From: Aquimarina sp. RZ0
Lineage (GTDB): Bacteria; Bacteroidota; Bacteroidia; Flavobacteriales; Flavobacteriaceae
Direction of reading: 5' to 3'
DNA: 64,000 bases
Assembly (NCBI RefSeq): GCF_008370685.1
Contig: NZ_VTZU01000004.1
Location: 1-64,000, forward strand
The notes under the pieces are model-generated. The model was given only the letters and a program-made list of their open reading frames with translations. It was not told the origin of the DNA and did not search any database. The translations under genes and the position numbers were made by a program. This document shows positions 36,593 to 45,613 of this stretch, piece by piece. Within the stretch, counting starts at the first letter, position 1. Every line of letters starts with the position of its first letter.

Positions 36593-37384
36593 ATGAAAAG
36601 ACTATTTTCTATTCTGGCAATCGCAACAGTAATGGCTTTTGGAAATATACAAGCAGCCACTGCTCCAGCCCAGTTAACAGCAAACGTGCAATTATTAATT
36701 GCTCCAATAACAACAACTATTCAGGATGCAGAGCCTGCAGCAGTGGAAGAATCCTTTCACCAAAACCTTAAAAAACGTTTTATAGAAGGAGGTCCTAGCT
36801 TTATGGGAATCGTACTTTTATGTTTGATTTTAGGTCTTGCGATAGCAATTGAAAGAATTATCTTTTTGAACCTGTCAACTACCAATAGTAAAAAATTACA
36901 ACAAAATGTAGAAGATGCTCTTAATAGTGGAGGCGTTGAAGCAGCAAAAGAAGTTTGTAGAAATACAAAAGGTCCTGTAGCTTCTATCTATTATCAGGGC
37001 CTTGATAGAGCTGATGAGAGTATTGATGCTGCTGAGAAAGCTGTTGTAGCTTATGGTGGTGTACAGATGGGACAATTAGAGAAGAATGTATCTTGGGTAT
37101 CATTGTTTATTGCTCTTGCTCCAATGCTTGGATTTATGGGTACCGTAATCGGGATGATTGATGCATTTGATAAGATTGAAGCAGCAGGAGATATGCAGCC
37201 TTCATTAGTAGCAGGTGGTATTAAAGTAGCACTTCTTACTACAGTATTCGGACTTATTGTAGCTATTATCCTTCAGGTTTTTTATAACTATATTATTGCA
37301 AAAATTGATAGTATAGTAAATGATATGGAAGATGCATCGATTACGTTGATCGATATGTTGGTAGCTTACAAAAACAAAAAATAA
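36593..37384 (+). CDS. exbB: MotA/TolQ/ExbB proton channel family protein
   Basis: The 263-residue protein begins with a signal-like segment (AMAFGNIQAAT region), unusual for enterobacterial ExbB but frequent in Bacteroidota, followed by a TM helix, a cytoplasmic helical domain and two TM helices (WVSLFIALAPMLGFMGTVIGMIDAF and VALLTTVFGLIVAIILQVFY) that form the channel. It should energise outer-membrane transport or related work via the proton gradient with the ExbD proteins encoded downstream. It heads a five-gene-plus cluster. Confidence 0.92.
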   Translation: MKRLFSILAIATVMAFGNIQAATAPAQLTANVQLLIAPITTTIQDAEPAAVEESFHQNLKKRFIEGGPSFMGIVLLCLILGLAIAIERIIFLNLSTTNSKKLQQNVEDALNSGGVEAAKEVCRNTKGPVASIYYQGLDRADESIDAAEKAVVAYGGVQMGQLEKNVSWVSLFIALAPMLGFMGTVIGMIDAFDKIEAAGDMQPSLVAGGIKVALLTTVFGLIVAIILQVFYNYIIAKIDSIVNDMEDASITLIDMLVAYKNKK

Positions 37385-37488
37385 TAAAAGGTTTCGTTTA
37401 TAAAAAATACGGCAAGTACGTGTTTTTTGATTCAGATTATTATTTAATATAGGAATTGCGGAAGTGATTCAAATAAAAAATTAGTCAA

Positions 37489-37983
37489 ATGAAAATTTCA
37501 AAAATTTTATCATATGTTATACTGGCAGTAGGAGCTATTGGAGCTATCATGTTATTCTTGATGAGTAATAATTTTGATACTCTTATGGATAGCTATGGTA
37601 TTACAGAGGCAAAAGATTTAGTTAAGGATGAAGCAGGATCAGCATTCGCTGAGGCTACAGCATTAGTAAGTCCGATGTATACGCTTACGCTTTTAATATT
37701 AGTCATAATCATAATAGCTACTTTATTTGCAGTGTTTTCTGCCTTAGCTAAAAATCCTGCCGGTCTTAAGAAAGCTGGTATTGGTATTGTAGCTTTTTTA
37801 GTAGTAATAGGAATAGGTTTTGCACTGGCAGACGGTGCAGAAACCGAAATGAAGGATGGAGAAATACTTTCTGCTAGCGGTTCAAAATGGGTAGGCACAG
37901 GTTTGTATGCCTTCTATGTTTTGGCAGCAGCAGCAGTAGGCCTTATGTTAGCATCCGGAGTTAAAAAAGTAATAGGTAAATAA
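37489..37983 (+). CDS. Small membrane protein of the exb cluster
   Basis: The 164-residue protein has three or four hydrophobic segments (near residues 5-25, 62-88, 94-115 and 135-160) and an acidic extracytoplasmic loop. Its position between exbB and exbD, one base before the first exbD, is a recurrent flavobacterial layout. Function is unknown; a partner of the ExbB/ExbD complex is plausible. Confidence 0.8.
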   Translation: MKISKILSYVILAVGAIGAIMLFLMSNNFDTLMDSYGITEAKDLVKDEAGSAFAEATALVSPMYTLTLLILVIIIIATLFAVFSALAKNPAGLKKAGIGIVAFLVVIGIGFALADGAETEMKDGEILSASGSKWVGTGLYAFYVLAAAAVGLMLASGVKKVIGK

Positions 37984-37984
37984 T

Positions 37985-38593
37985 ATGGCAAGAAGATCAG
38001 CACCAGAGGTAAATGCAGGATCGATGGCAGATATTGCATTCTTACTTCTTATATTCTTTCTGGTTACTACAACCATTGATACAGATAGAGGTATAAGTCG
38101 TAAGTTACCACCACCATTAGATGAAACGGTAGAGCCACCAATTCTTAAGCAAAAAAATATTTTTGTTGTAGAATTAAATAAAAATAATGACTTATTGGTA
38201 GAAGAAGCTCCCATGGAGTTAAAAGATTTACGAGCTGCCGCAGTTGCATTTCTTGATAATGGTGGAGGAAGCGGTGATGATGGCTGTAAATATTGTAAGG
38301 GAGAACGAAGTTCAAGTTCTTCTGATAATCCTGATAAAGCGGTAATTTCTCTACGTAATAATCGTGAAACTAGCTATTCTATGTACATTGCTGTGCAGAA
38401 TGAATTAGTTGCAGCGTATACAGAATTACGTAACAGAGAAGCAGAAAATCTTTATGGAAAATCTTTTACTCAGATGGAAGCAGATGTTAAAGATGTGAAT
38501 TATTCTGGGAGTAAGACAAAACTTAAAGATCAGATAAAAAAGATACAACTTATGTATCCTGAAAAGCTTTCTGAAGCAGAACCAAAGAAATAA
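37985..38593 (+). CDS. exbD: ExbD/TolR family biopolymer transporter, type 1
   Basis: The 202-residue protein has an N-terminal TM helix (MADIAFLLLIFFLVTTTI) with the conserved membrane Asp, then an ExbD periplasmic domain containing an insert with GCKYCKGERSSSS. Its start is one base after the previous stop; the second exbD follows 21 bases later. A diverged copy lies at 39828-40451. Confidence 0.92.
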   Translation: MARRSAPEVNAGSMADIAFLLLIFFLVTTTIDTDRGISRKLPPPLDETVEPPILKQKNIFVVELNKNNDLLVEEAPMELKDLRAAAVAFLDNGGGSGDDGCKYCKGERSSSSSDNPDKAVISLRNNRETSYSMYIAVQNELVAAYTELRNREAENLYGKSFTQMEADVKDVNYSGSKTKLKDQIKKIQLMYPEKLSEAEPKK

Positions 38594-38614
38594 GTATAAC
38601 ATAAAAACGTAATT

Positions 38615-39097
38615 ATGTCTAAGTTTAAAAAGAAAAAAAGTGGTGAATTGCCGGCTATTTCTACAGCGTCTTTACCTGATATTGTTTTTATGTTATTATT
38701 TTTCTTTATGGTAGCTACCGTAATGAGAGAGAATAATTTAAAGATTGAAAATAGGTTGCCAGTCGCTGATCAAACAGAGAAGTTAGATAAGAAAAATCTG
38801 GTAATGTATATTTATGCAGGAAAGCCTAGTTCTAGATATGCTTCTAGTGCCGGTACTCAAGCCAGAATTCAGCTAAATGATAAATTTGCTGAAGTAAGTG
38901 ATATTAAACCTTTTGTCTTGGCAGAAAGAGCAGCTAAGAGAGAAGAAGAGGTGCCTTTTCTTATTACAGCCTTAAAGGTTGATGGTGATACTAATATGGG
39001 ACTTGTAGGAGATATTAAAAAAGAATTAAGAGAAGTTCAAGCGCTGAAAATTAATTATACTACAAGACAAGGTGAAGCCACCGGTAATATTCAGTAA
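38615..39097 (+). CDS. exbD: ExbD/TolR family biopolymer transporter, type 2
   Basis: The 160-residue protein has a basic start (MSKFKKKKSGELPAI), one TM helix (LPDIVFMLLFFFMVATVM) with the conserved Asp, and a periplasmic domain (YIYAGKPSSRYAS, IQLNDKFAEVSDI). It differs from type 1 in N-terminus and size, so the cluster makes a mixed complex. The paralogue at 40756-41235 is nearly the same in layout. Confidence 0.92.
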   Translation: MSKFKKKKSGELPAISTASLPDIVFMLLFFFMVATVMRENNLKIENRLPVADQTEKLDKKNLVMYIYAGKPSSRYASSAGTQARIQLNDKFAEVSDIKPFVLAERAAKREEEVPFLITALKVDGDTNMGLVGDIKKELREVQALKINYTTRQGEATGNIQ

Positions 39098-39130
39098 AGA
39101 AAAGTTATAAAATTTTTAAATACCTATAGT

Positions 39131-39158
39131 AAACCCTGCATTTTTGCAGGGTTTTTTT
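39131..39158 (+). terminator. Rho-independent terminator after exbD type 2
   Basis: AAACCCTGCA at 39131-39140 pairs perfectly with TGCAGGGTTT at 39145-39154 around TTTT, followed by TTTT. It should separate the first exb block from the duplicated exbD pair. Confidence 0.92.
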
Positions 39159-39827
39159 GATTTTAATAAGTGATTTCCATTTAGAATGGTATATATATCA
39201 TTTCTCAAATGAAATTACCCGTTAAAATCATTTCCTTTTGTTTCACGCTGCGAAATAAAGCATCGATAGCATTGCATCTATAAATTTTCTTTCCCGTCTG
39301 AATTAAAAAATAATTTAATTTAGTTTACAGTGATTTCATCTAAGAGTTGTTATAACTAATGTTGTGGCATAACAATTGCTGCTTTCTTCATAACTGTAAT
39401 CTGATGTGCTGATACATTGTATGTATAATACGATTTATAACTAAAAATTTCGCATATTCATCGTTTCTTTTTCCTTTCTACTTCGTTTAAAAAATAAACC
39501 GTAGCTATAGCTATGCTTGATTTTTTTGCCTTGCATAAAGAAAAAATAATTCAATGAATTTATACGAATTTTTTAATCACAAATCGTATAATTAGCAGGT
39601 AATCATCAATATCTAACCTTCCAAAAAATGTGATATTGATATGTTATAAGGCCATTGTTATTCAGAAGGACTTTTTTTCTGATTACTTTTATTTCTTGGT
39701 GTTGTATCGAATAGTTTGATATTCTATTTGGTTATAATACTTTCATTCTTCTTGTTCATAATAATATCATTTTCAGGTTTTCAGCATGCTGTTTTGTAAG
39801 TAATTATTAACTAAATATTGAATTATT
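39159..39827. other. 670-base intergenic region carrying a MITE
   Basis: This gap sits between the first exb block (after its terminator) and the duplicated exbD pair. It contains one copy of the 160-bp MITE (39429-39588) and otherwise AT-rich DNA with no convincing ORF. Any promoter for the second exbD pair should lie in 39590-39827, but I cannot identify one. Confidence 0.5.
39429..39588 (+). mobile_element. 160-bp MITE, copy 1
   Basis: The element starts TACGATTTATAACTAAAAA and ends TTAATCACAAATCGTA; the outer 24 bases form imperfect terminal inverted repeats, perfect over the first 8 (TACGATTT/AAATCGTA). It is flanked by TAA on both sides, a 3-bp target duplication. The sequence reads the same as the copies at 55604-55763 and 56401-56560. 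It has no ORF, so movement would need a transposase in trans. An internal GTAGCTATAGCTATGC palindrome is shared with a second repeat family. Confidence 0.92.
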
Positions 39828-40451
39828 ATGGCTAGAAGAGTAGCACCAGAAGTGAATGCAGGATCCATGGCGGATATTGCATTCTTATTACTTATCTTTT
39901 TTTTGGTAAGCACTACGATTGAGACTGATTATGGTATCAGCAGACGACTTCCACCTCCTCCTGAGGATCATAAAGCTGAAGTTGTGATCAAAGAAAAAAA
40001 TCTATTTAGAGTAGAATTGAATCAGGCAGGAGCCTTGTTTGTAGAGAAGAAACCTATGCAGCTTATGGATTTAAAAGAGGCTGCTGTTGCATTTTTGGAT
40101 AACGGTGGAAGCAAGGAACAGCTTTGTAGCTACTGCAAAGGACTTGGAGACCCTGCGTCTTCGGATCATCCTGATAGTGCGGTGATATCCCTTGTTAATA
40201 GTCGAGAAACAAAATATGAAGCGTATATAGCTGTTCAGAATGAAATACTAAGTGCATATGCAGAATTAAGGAATAGAGAAGGGCTTAGACTCTATAAAAA
40301 ATCCTATCCGCAAATGCGATCTGATATGAAAGATCCTGGGTATTCTGGAGATAAGAAAGTACTCAAAGAACAAATTAGTACGCTTCAATCCATGTATCCG
40401 GAGAAGCTCTCTGAAGCAACACCGGCAGATTCTGAAATGCAAACATTATAA
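39828..40451 (+). CDS. exbD: ExbD/TolR family transporter, type 1, duplicate
   Basis: The 207-residue protein parallels the type 1 ExbD at 37985-38593: ARR-[SV]-APEVNAGSMADIAFLLLIFF, the CSYCKG insert, and the RETKYEAYIAVQNEILSAYAELRNREG block, with an acidic/Gln extension at the end. A separate transcript is likely because a terminator and a 670-base gap lie before it. Duplication of the whole type 1-type 2 pair is the simplest origin. Confidence 0.92.
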   Translation: MARRVAPEVNAGSMADIAFLLLIFFLVSTTIETDYGISRRLPPPPEDHKAEVVIKEKNLFRVELNQAGALFVEKKPMQLMDLKEAAVAFLDNGGSKEQLCSYCKGLGDPASSDHPDSAVISLVNSRETKYEAYIAVQNEILSAYAELRNREGLRLYKKSYPQMRSDMKDPGYSGDKKVLKEQISTLQSMYPEKLSEATPADSEMQTL

Positions 40452-40467
40452 TCAATTATTCAACGCG

Positions 40468-40732
40468 ATACCATTTGTTGTCTGAATTTATGTGATAATC
40501 GAAATTTAAATGTTTTGAGGCTTGCCCCGAGGTAGTTTACTGCGGTACATTCAATGAACTCATCATGAGTAGTGGTTTTCAACCAAAAAGTTTGGCTTTT
40601 GTACTATAATGAAGTAGGTTTTTTTCAGCATAGCTATAGCTAAGGTTAAAAAAACCAACAAAATTAGCGCGCAACATGTAAATTTTGTAGGTCAGAGCAG
40701 TACTCAAGATGAGTTCAATATATAAATGGTAT
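40468..40732 (-). repeat. 265-bp repeat element with ATACCATTT ends, inside exbD pair
   Basis: ATACCATTT at 40468-40476 is the exact inverse of AAATGGTAT at 40724-40732. Inside are an ACTCATGATGAGT palindrome, the GAGGCTTGCC...GAGGTAGTTTAC block (40494-40542) and AGCATAGCTATAGCTA. Reverse-complemented, it aligns well with 57916-58246, for example over a 57-base stretch around CCAAACTTTT. I see no clear target duplication. It accounts for nearly all of the 304-base gap between two exbD genes that are 21 bases apart in the other copy. Confidence 0.82.
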
Positions 40733-40755
40733 TATATAAAATAAACAGCTTAATT

Positions 40756-41235
40756 ATGTCAAAATTTAAAAAGAAACAAAATGAAGTATTACCCGTAATT
40801 TCTACAGCATCATTGCCAGATATCGTCTTTATGCTATTATTTTTCTTTATGGTAGCTACGGTGATGAGAGCCCATAGATTACGCGTAGAAAATAAATTAC
40901 CATATGCAGATCAGGTTGAAAAATTAGATAAGAAAAATTTAACTATGTATATCTATGCAGGTAAGCCAAGCTCAAGATATATAAATATGGGTTCAGAAGC
41001 AAAAATTCAATTGAATGATAAATTTGCTGATATATCGGATATCAAAGCGTTCGTTTTAGAAGAGATGAAATCTAAAAGGGATGATTTGCAACCTTTTTTG
41101 ACTACAGCTTTAAAAGTAGATAAAAATACTAACATGGGGCTTGTCAGAGATATTAAAAAGGAGTTGAGAGCAGTAAAAGCATTGAAGATTAATTATACTA
41201 CAAAAGAAGGAAAAGCGGTTAATAATTTTCAATAA
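40756..41235 (+). CDS. exbD: ExbD/TolR family transporter, type 2, duplicate
   Basis: I take the ATG at 40756 (159 aa, MSKFKKKQNEVL), matching the start of the paralogue; the open frame extends 10 codons upstream into the inserted repeat. The TM helix LPDIVFMLLFFFMVATVM and the periplasmic blocks (YIYAGKPSSRYIN, QLNDKFADISDI) are kept. Because of the repeat between it and its partner, coupling to the duplicate type 1 gene may be reduced. Confidence 0.9.
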   Translation: MSKFKKKQNEVLPVISTASLPDIVFMLLFFFMVATVMRAHRLRVENKLPYADQVEKLDKKNLTMYIYAGKPSSRYINMGSEAKIQLNDKFADISDIKAFVLEEMKSKRDDLQPFLTTALKVDKNTNMGLVRDIKKELRAVKALKINYTTKEGKAVNNFQ

Positions 41236-41553
41236 AGATGTTGAGTTTACATCAATACGCCCCGTTTTTATGGAGGGGATTTTAGATTTTGACGGTTTTT
41301 TGGTCAAAAAGGATAAGTAGTATCGTTTTCTGAATAAATAAATTTATTTTAGTGTCCTCGTATACAATTCTGTTTTAAAAATACTAATGTAAAAAGTAGT
41401 AATTATTTAGATAAAGAGAAAATTAGCGCATACTTTATGCTGCAACTTCTTTTTATTTTGAAATATAAACAAAAAGAGCAAATTTGAATGGGTAGCGTTA
41501 AGTCAAAAATTGTAGTGCCTTTTAACTTAGATGAGGCGTAAATTATTAGAAGT
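41236..41553. other. 318-base intergenic region before porT-like gene
   Basis: A weak terminator-like hairpin is present at 41260-41284 (CCCC 41260-41263 with GGGG 41275-41278, then ATTTTAG). The rest is AT-rich and I see no ORF or repeat. Confidence 0.4.
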
Positions 41554-42264
41554 GTGAAACAGTTTTTTTTATTTTTCGGGATATGTATGTATGCTAGTTT
41601 GGGGTATGGGCAAGATAGTATTCCTGTAAATCAAGAGGTTAGTAAAGAATTAGATTATCGTTATCGAGAAGATCAATTCTATGTTGGTTTTACATTTAAT
41701 TTATTATGGAACACCCCCCAAGAAGTGAATCAATCTGGGTTTTCTGGGGGTTTTCATTTGGGATATACCAGAGATATGCCTATAAATAAAAGGCGTAATC
41801 TTGCTGTCGGTTTGGGATTAGGATATTCTATCAATACTTATGGTCAGGATCTTTTTATAGGAGAAGAAGAAACTACAGAGCAGAGTATATTTGATGATTT
41901 AAACGGAGTTGTATTTGATAAAAACAGATTTACAACACATTTGGTTGAGTCGCCATTAGAGTTTAGGTGGCGTACTTCTGTACCGGATACGCATAAGTTT
42001 TGGAGAATCTATACGGGTTTAAGAGTAGGATACTTATATTATTTTAATTCTAATTTTGAACAGCCAGGAAATCGGGTTAGGCAAACTGAAATTGATGAAT
42101 TAAACAGGTGGAGGGTAGGGGCTACTTTTACATTTGGTTGGAATACATTTAATTTCCATTTTTACTATAGCTTAAATCCTTTGTTTAATAGTGATGCCTT
42201 GATAGATGATGAGACTGTAGGTCTTAATGTTGCCAAAATAGGATTGATGTTTTATATTTTATAG
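41554..42264 (+). CDS. PorT-like outer-membrane beta-barrel protein
   Basis: The 236-residue protein uses a GTG start followed by a signal peptide (KQFFLFFGICMYASLGYGQ). Alternating strand patterns (YVGFTFNLLWNT, FHLGYTRDMP, LAVGLGLGYSIN, YTGLRVGYLYYF, VAKIGLMFYIL) predict an eight-stranded barrel. Position next to the exb cluster and rpoN, plus similarity in layout to PorT/SprT, suggests a T9SS assembly protein, but the family is divergent and other small porins look alike. It converges with the PAP2-like gene, overlapping by 6 bases. Confidence 0.72.
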   Translation: MKQFFLFFGICMYASLGYGQDSIPVNQEVSKELDYRYREDQFYVGFTFNLLWNTPQEVNQSGFSGGFHLGYTRDMPINKRRNLAVGLGLGYSINTYGQDLFIGEEETTEQSIFDDLNGVVFDKNRFTTHLVESPLEFRWRTSVPDTHKFWRIYTGLRVGYLYYFNSNFEQPGNRVRQTEIDELNRWRVGATFTFGWNTFNFHFYYSLNPLFNSDALIDDETVGLNVAKIGLMFYIL

Positions 42265-42864
42265 CCAAAAATTAACAAGGATCAATTGTGGTACAACACC
42301 AATAAAAAACCCTAAGATAAGTTCTAAATTGCTATGGGCTTTGTAGTGTAATCGTGAGGTAGCTACAAGACCATTGACAATCATCATTCCAGAAATAAGC
42401 AGTGTAAGATTTATACCAAAATGAATACTTAAGGCAATCGTAAACATGGTGATTGCTCCGGAACCCATCATATGAAGACTCACTTTTGTGCTAAAAAGTA
42501 CCATAAAGATTGCGCTCAGTGATGAAAATAATATTCCGAGAAAGAAGAAATATAACTCTGGATAATTATATACATCAATAATCATCTTTATGGTAAGAAG
42601 TAATAATAAAGATTGTAATAATAATGGGATTTTACGTTGTTTGACATCTTCTAAATGGATAGAAGTAATGACCCCGAGTGTTTTAAGGAAAAAATAAATT
42701 ACAATAGGGATCAATATAGTAACGACCGTAAGTCCAAATATTTTTGTCTTGATAATTTCTTGTGGGATGAACCTGGGGGCTGTAATAAAATAAATTACAG
42801 AACCCGCAATAGGCATCAACAGGGGATGAAAAATATATGAAATGCTTTTTAGCAAAAAATTCAT
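42259..42864 (-). CDS. PAP2-like membrane protein
   Basis: The 201-residue protein has about six TM segments. A lower-case match to PAP2 phosphatase motifs is seen in KVSLHMMGSGA and ATSRLHYKAHSNLELILGF (Ser-Arg, His and Glu), but the first KxxxxxxRP motif is only partly present (KQRKIPLL), so activity is uncertain. Its start overlaps the rpoN stop by one base, indicating coupling. Possible role: lipid phosphate recycling. Confidence 0.7.
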   Translation of the reverse strand: MNFLLKSISYIFHPLLMPIAGSVIYFITAPRFIPQEIIKTKIFGLTVVTILIPIVIYFFLKTLGVITSIHLEDVKQRKIPLLLQSLLLLLTIKMIIDVYNYPELYFFFLGILFSSLSAIFMVLFSTKVSLHMMGSGAITMFTIALSIHFGINLTLLISGMMIVNGLVATSRLHYKAHSNLELILGFFIGVVPQLILVNFWL

Positions 42865-44324
42865 TAGATTTTTTTTCGTAACCTCGCTACAGGAATGTCT
42901 AATTGTTCTCTGTATTTAGCTACCGTTCTTCTGGCGATAGGATATCCTTTTTCTTTTAATATTTTTGCCAACCTGTCATCAGTAAGCGGTTTTTTCTTAT
43001 CCTCTTCACCTATCGTAATTTCCAGTATTTTTTTAATTTCTCGTGTAGAAACCTCTTCTCCCTGATCATTAGTCATAGATTCTGAGAAGAATTCTTTGAT
43101 TAATTTTGTTCCGTAAGGAGTGTCTACATATTTACTATTGGCAACTCTGGATACGGTGCTAACATCCATTCCTATCTCATCCGCAATATCTTTTAGGATC
43201 ATGGGTTTTAAGTTGCGTTCATCACCACTTAAGAAATAACTTTTTTGATAATGCATTATTGCACTCATTGTTACAAAAAGAGTTTGTTGTCTTTGTTTTA
43301 CTGCTTCGATAAACCATTTTGCTGCATCTAGTTTTTGTTTTATAAACATGACAGCATCTTTTTGAGATCTTGATTTGTCTTTGCTGGCTTTGTATCCTTG
43401 CAGCATATTATTATATTCTCTGGAAACGTGTAATTCTGGAGCATTACGACCGTTTAGTGTAAGTTCTAGTTCACTATCTATAATTTTTATAGTAAAATCA
43501 GGAACTACATGTTCTACGATTCTATTATTTCCGGCATACGCGCCCCCAGGTTTCGGATTGAGATGTTCTATTTCCTCAATGGCATCTTTTAGATCCTCTT
43601 CGGTAATGTCATATTTAACTAATAGTTTGTCATAATGTTTTTTACTAAAATGATCAAACGATTTTCTTAACAATAAAGTAGCTAATTTTATTGGGATAGT
43701 AGTCTCTTTTCTGTCTAATTGAATCAGTAAACATTCCTGAAGGTCTCTGGCGCCAACTCCTGCCGGATCTAATTGGTGGACAATCTTAAAGATGTTTTCA
43801 ACTTTTTCCTCAGAGGTATATATATTTTGGGTAAAGGCAAGATCATCGATAATATCAGATAACGATCTTCTGATATAGCCACTCTCATCAATACTTCCGA
43901 CAAGGAATTCTGCAATTTCCCGCTCTTCAGTATCAAACCGATAGGTATTTAATTGATTTACAAGATGTTGGTGAAACGAAGTGCCAGAAGCATAAGGAAC
44001 ACTTTTATCATCGTCGTCAGCACTATAATTATTAGAACTTAAACGATAACTAGGAATTTCATCATCACTTAGATATTCATCTACGTTGATATCGGTTTCA
44101 ATTTTTTCTGTACCATAATCATCTTCTGGGGTATTTTCATTACTAAAAGTGTCTTCATATTCATCCACCGTATCTTTACCAGTATCTAATGCCGGATTTT
44201 CTTCCATTTCCTGTTTCAAACGCTGTTCAAAGGCCTGCGTAGGAAGCTGGATCAACTTCATCAGCTGAATCTGCTGAGGAGAAAGTTTTTGTGAAAGTTT
44301 GAAATTTAATTGTTGCTTTAGCAT
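42864..44324 (-). CDS. rpoN: RNA polymerase sigma-54 factor
   Basis: The 486-residue protein has the Gln/Leu-rich region I (LKQQLNFKLSQKLSPQQIQLMKLIQLP), an acidic linker, the core-binding domain, and the C-terminal RpoN box ARRTVAKYREQL. Sigma-54 needs enhancer-binding AAA+ activators, none of which lies in this window. It is followed by the PAP2-like gene. The 211 bases upstream to the response regulator gene are AT-rich. Confidence 0.96.
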   Translation of the reverse strand: MLKQQLNFKLSQKLSPQQIQLMKLIQLPTQAFEQRLKQEMEENPALDTGKDTVDEYEDTFSNENTPEDDYGTEKIETDINVDEYLSDDEIPSYRLSSNNYSADDDDKSVPYASGTSFHQHLVNQLNTYRFDTEEREIAEFLVGSIDESGYIRRSLSDIIDDLAFTQNIYTSEEKVENIFKIVHQLDPAGVGARDLQECLLIQLDRKETTIPIKLATLLLRKSFDHFSKKHYDKLLVKYDITEEDLKDAIEEIEHLNPKPGGAYAGNNRIVEHVVPDFTIKIIDSELELTLNGRNAPELHVSREYNNMLQGYKASKDKSRSQKDAVMFIKQKLDAAKWFIEAVKQRQQTLFVTMSAIMHYQKSYFLSGDERNLKPMILKDIADEIGMDVSTVSRVANSKYVDTPYGTKLIKEFFSESMTNDQGEEVSTREIKKILEITIGEEDKKKPLTDDRLAKILKEKGYPIARRTVAKYREQLDIPVARLRKKI

Positions 44325-44535
44325 AAAGATATCAATGTTCTTCTATGTCACAAAAATAAACAAAATAGCATGTATTTAAGTGGGTAATAGAGGGTTAGTT
44401 TATTATAAAAAAATGATAATGTTGTTTGTAACAAACAAAACTATTTTTTGCAATTTATCAATAAACGCGCCAAAATTAATTTTATGCTGAAAAGATAGCC
44501 ATTTTAAAACATAATAATGTATCGATATTAAAAAA

Positions 44536-45174
44536 TTAGGGGACAAATATTTTATTTTTTATTGCATAGATTACTAATCCGGTTCTGTTTTTTAGGTTTA
44601 ACTTTTCGAAGATAGCATCTCGATAGCCTTCTATAGTTTTAGGACTGAGGCACATATCACTCGCGATTTCTTTATATGTTTTTTCGGTACAGGCGTGTTT
44701 TATGAATTCCATTTCCCGTTCTTTTAAGACGATCTTATTTTCTTTTTTAGGGTTTAATGAGCTTAGCAGTAAATTTGTAACATCCTTTGTGTGATAGAAT
44801 CCTGTTTCCTGTACTTCGACCAGAGCATTCTCGAGAATACTTTTTTCAGTATCTTTTAGCAGGTATCCCTTAGCTCCGGCTCTCAGCATTTTTAAGATGG
44901 TTTTTTCATCTTCTTCTACAGAAAGTGCCAGGACATTTACCTCTGGATATTCTTCTTTTAATGCAATAGTAGTTTCGATACCGTTCATAATCGGCATATT
45001 AATATCCATCAATACAACATCCGGAATGTTTTTAGGATCTTTAAACCGGGTTAATAACTCTCTCCCGTTTTTACAGAGATATAATATCTTAAATTTAGAA
45101 AATCCATTTACCAATCCTGCCAAAGCCTGAGATAGTAAAATGTGATCCTCTACGATGACTACTGAATATTTCAT
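44536..45174 (-). CDS. NarL/LuxR-type response regulator
   Basis: The 212-residue protein has a receiver domain with phospho-acceptor Asp57 (VLMDINMP), Glu9/Asp10 and the Lys of LLKD, and a C-terminal LuxR-type helix-turn-helix (HACTEKTYKEIASDMCLSPKTIEGYRDAIFEKL). It is the presumed partner of the HisKA_3-type kinase at 45614. The two are separated by 439 bases that carry a repeat, so a separate promoter is likely. Confidence 0.93.
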   Translation of the reverse strand: MKYSVVIVEDHILLSQALAGLVNGFSKFKILYLCKNGRELLTRFKDPKNIPDVVLMDINMPIMNGIETTIALKEEYPEVNVLALSVEEDEKTILKMLRAGAKGYLLKDTEKSILENALVEVQETGFYHTKDVTNLLLSSLNPKKENKIVLKEREMEFIKHACTEKTYKEIASDMCLSPKTIEGYRDAIFEKLNLKNRTGLVIYAIKNKIFVP

Positions 45175-45613
45175 GAGTATATATTTGTATGAATAGTATC
45201 TTTTTTTAGCCGTTTGTTTTGTTTAATTCGTATAAGTTACGGATTTCAAAAATAGTTAAAACAATGTATTCTAATGCATTCGCTCTTAGTTTCTAAAAAA
45301 TGATACTATATGATTATAATATTATTAGTAGTTATTTAGTATTCATGGTTAACTACATTACCAAAAAAAAATATGTTACTCGATAATCGAGATTTAAAAT
45401 ACTCCGAGGCTTGCCTCGAAATCGAAATGTTTTTTTTCAATACATGCCTCGTTGGCGTGCCTCGAGGTAGTTTACTGGTTATACACAGGCTTTAGACCTG
45501 TATAAACGTTCTATATGTGCTGGTTTTAAGAATTTGAGGACAATTACGTTTCTGTATATAATGTCTGTAGGTGTGACAAAGAAACGTTATTTTGTTATGA
45601 TAACGATGCTAAA
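45175..45613. other. Kinase-regulator gap carrying a dispersed repeat
   Basis: The middle of this gap is a dispersed repeat (45377-45477, listed separately). The rest is AT-rich, without an ORF or obvious terminator. Confidence 0.45.
45377..45477 (+). repeat. Dispersed ACTCGAT...GAGGTAGTTT repeat, long form
   Basis: It starts TACTCGATAATCGAGATTTAA and ends GCCTCGAGGTAGTTTACTGG, with CCGAGGCTTGCCTCG (a hairpin) between. Landmarks and order match the copies at 24775 and 40494. The extra 50 bases in the middle repeat the CCTCG motif. Confidence 0.75.
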
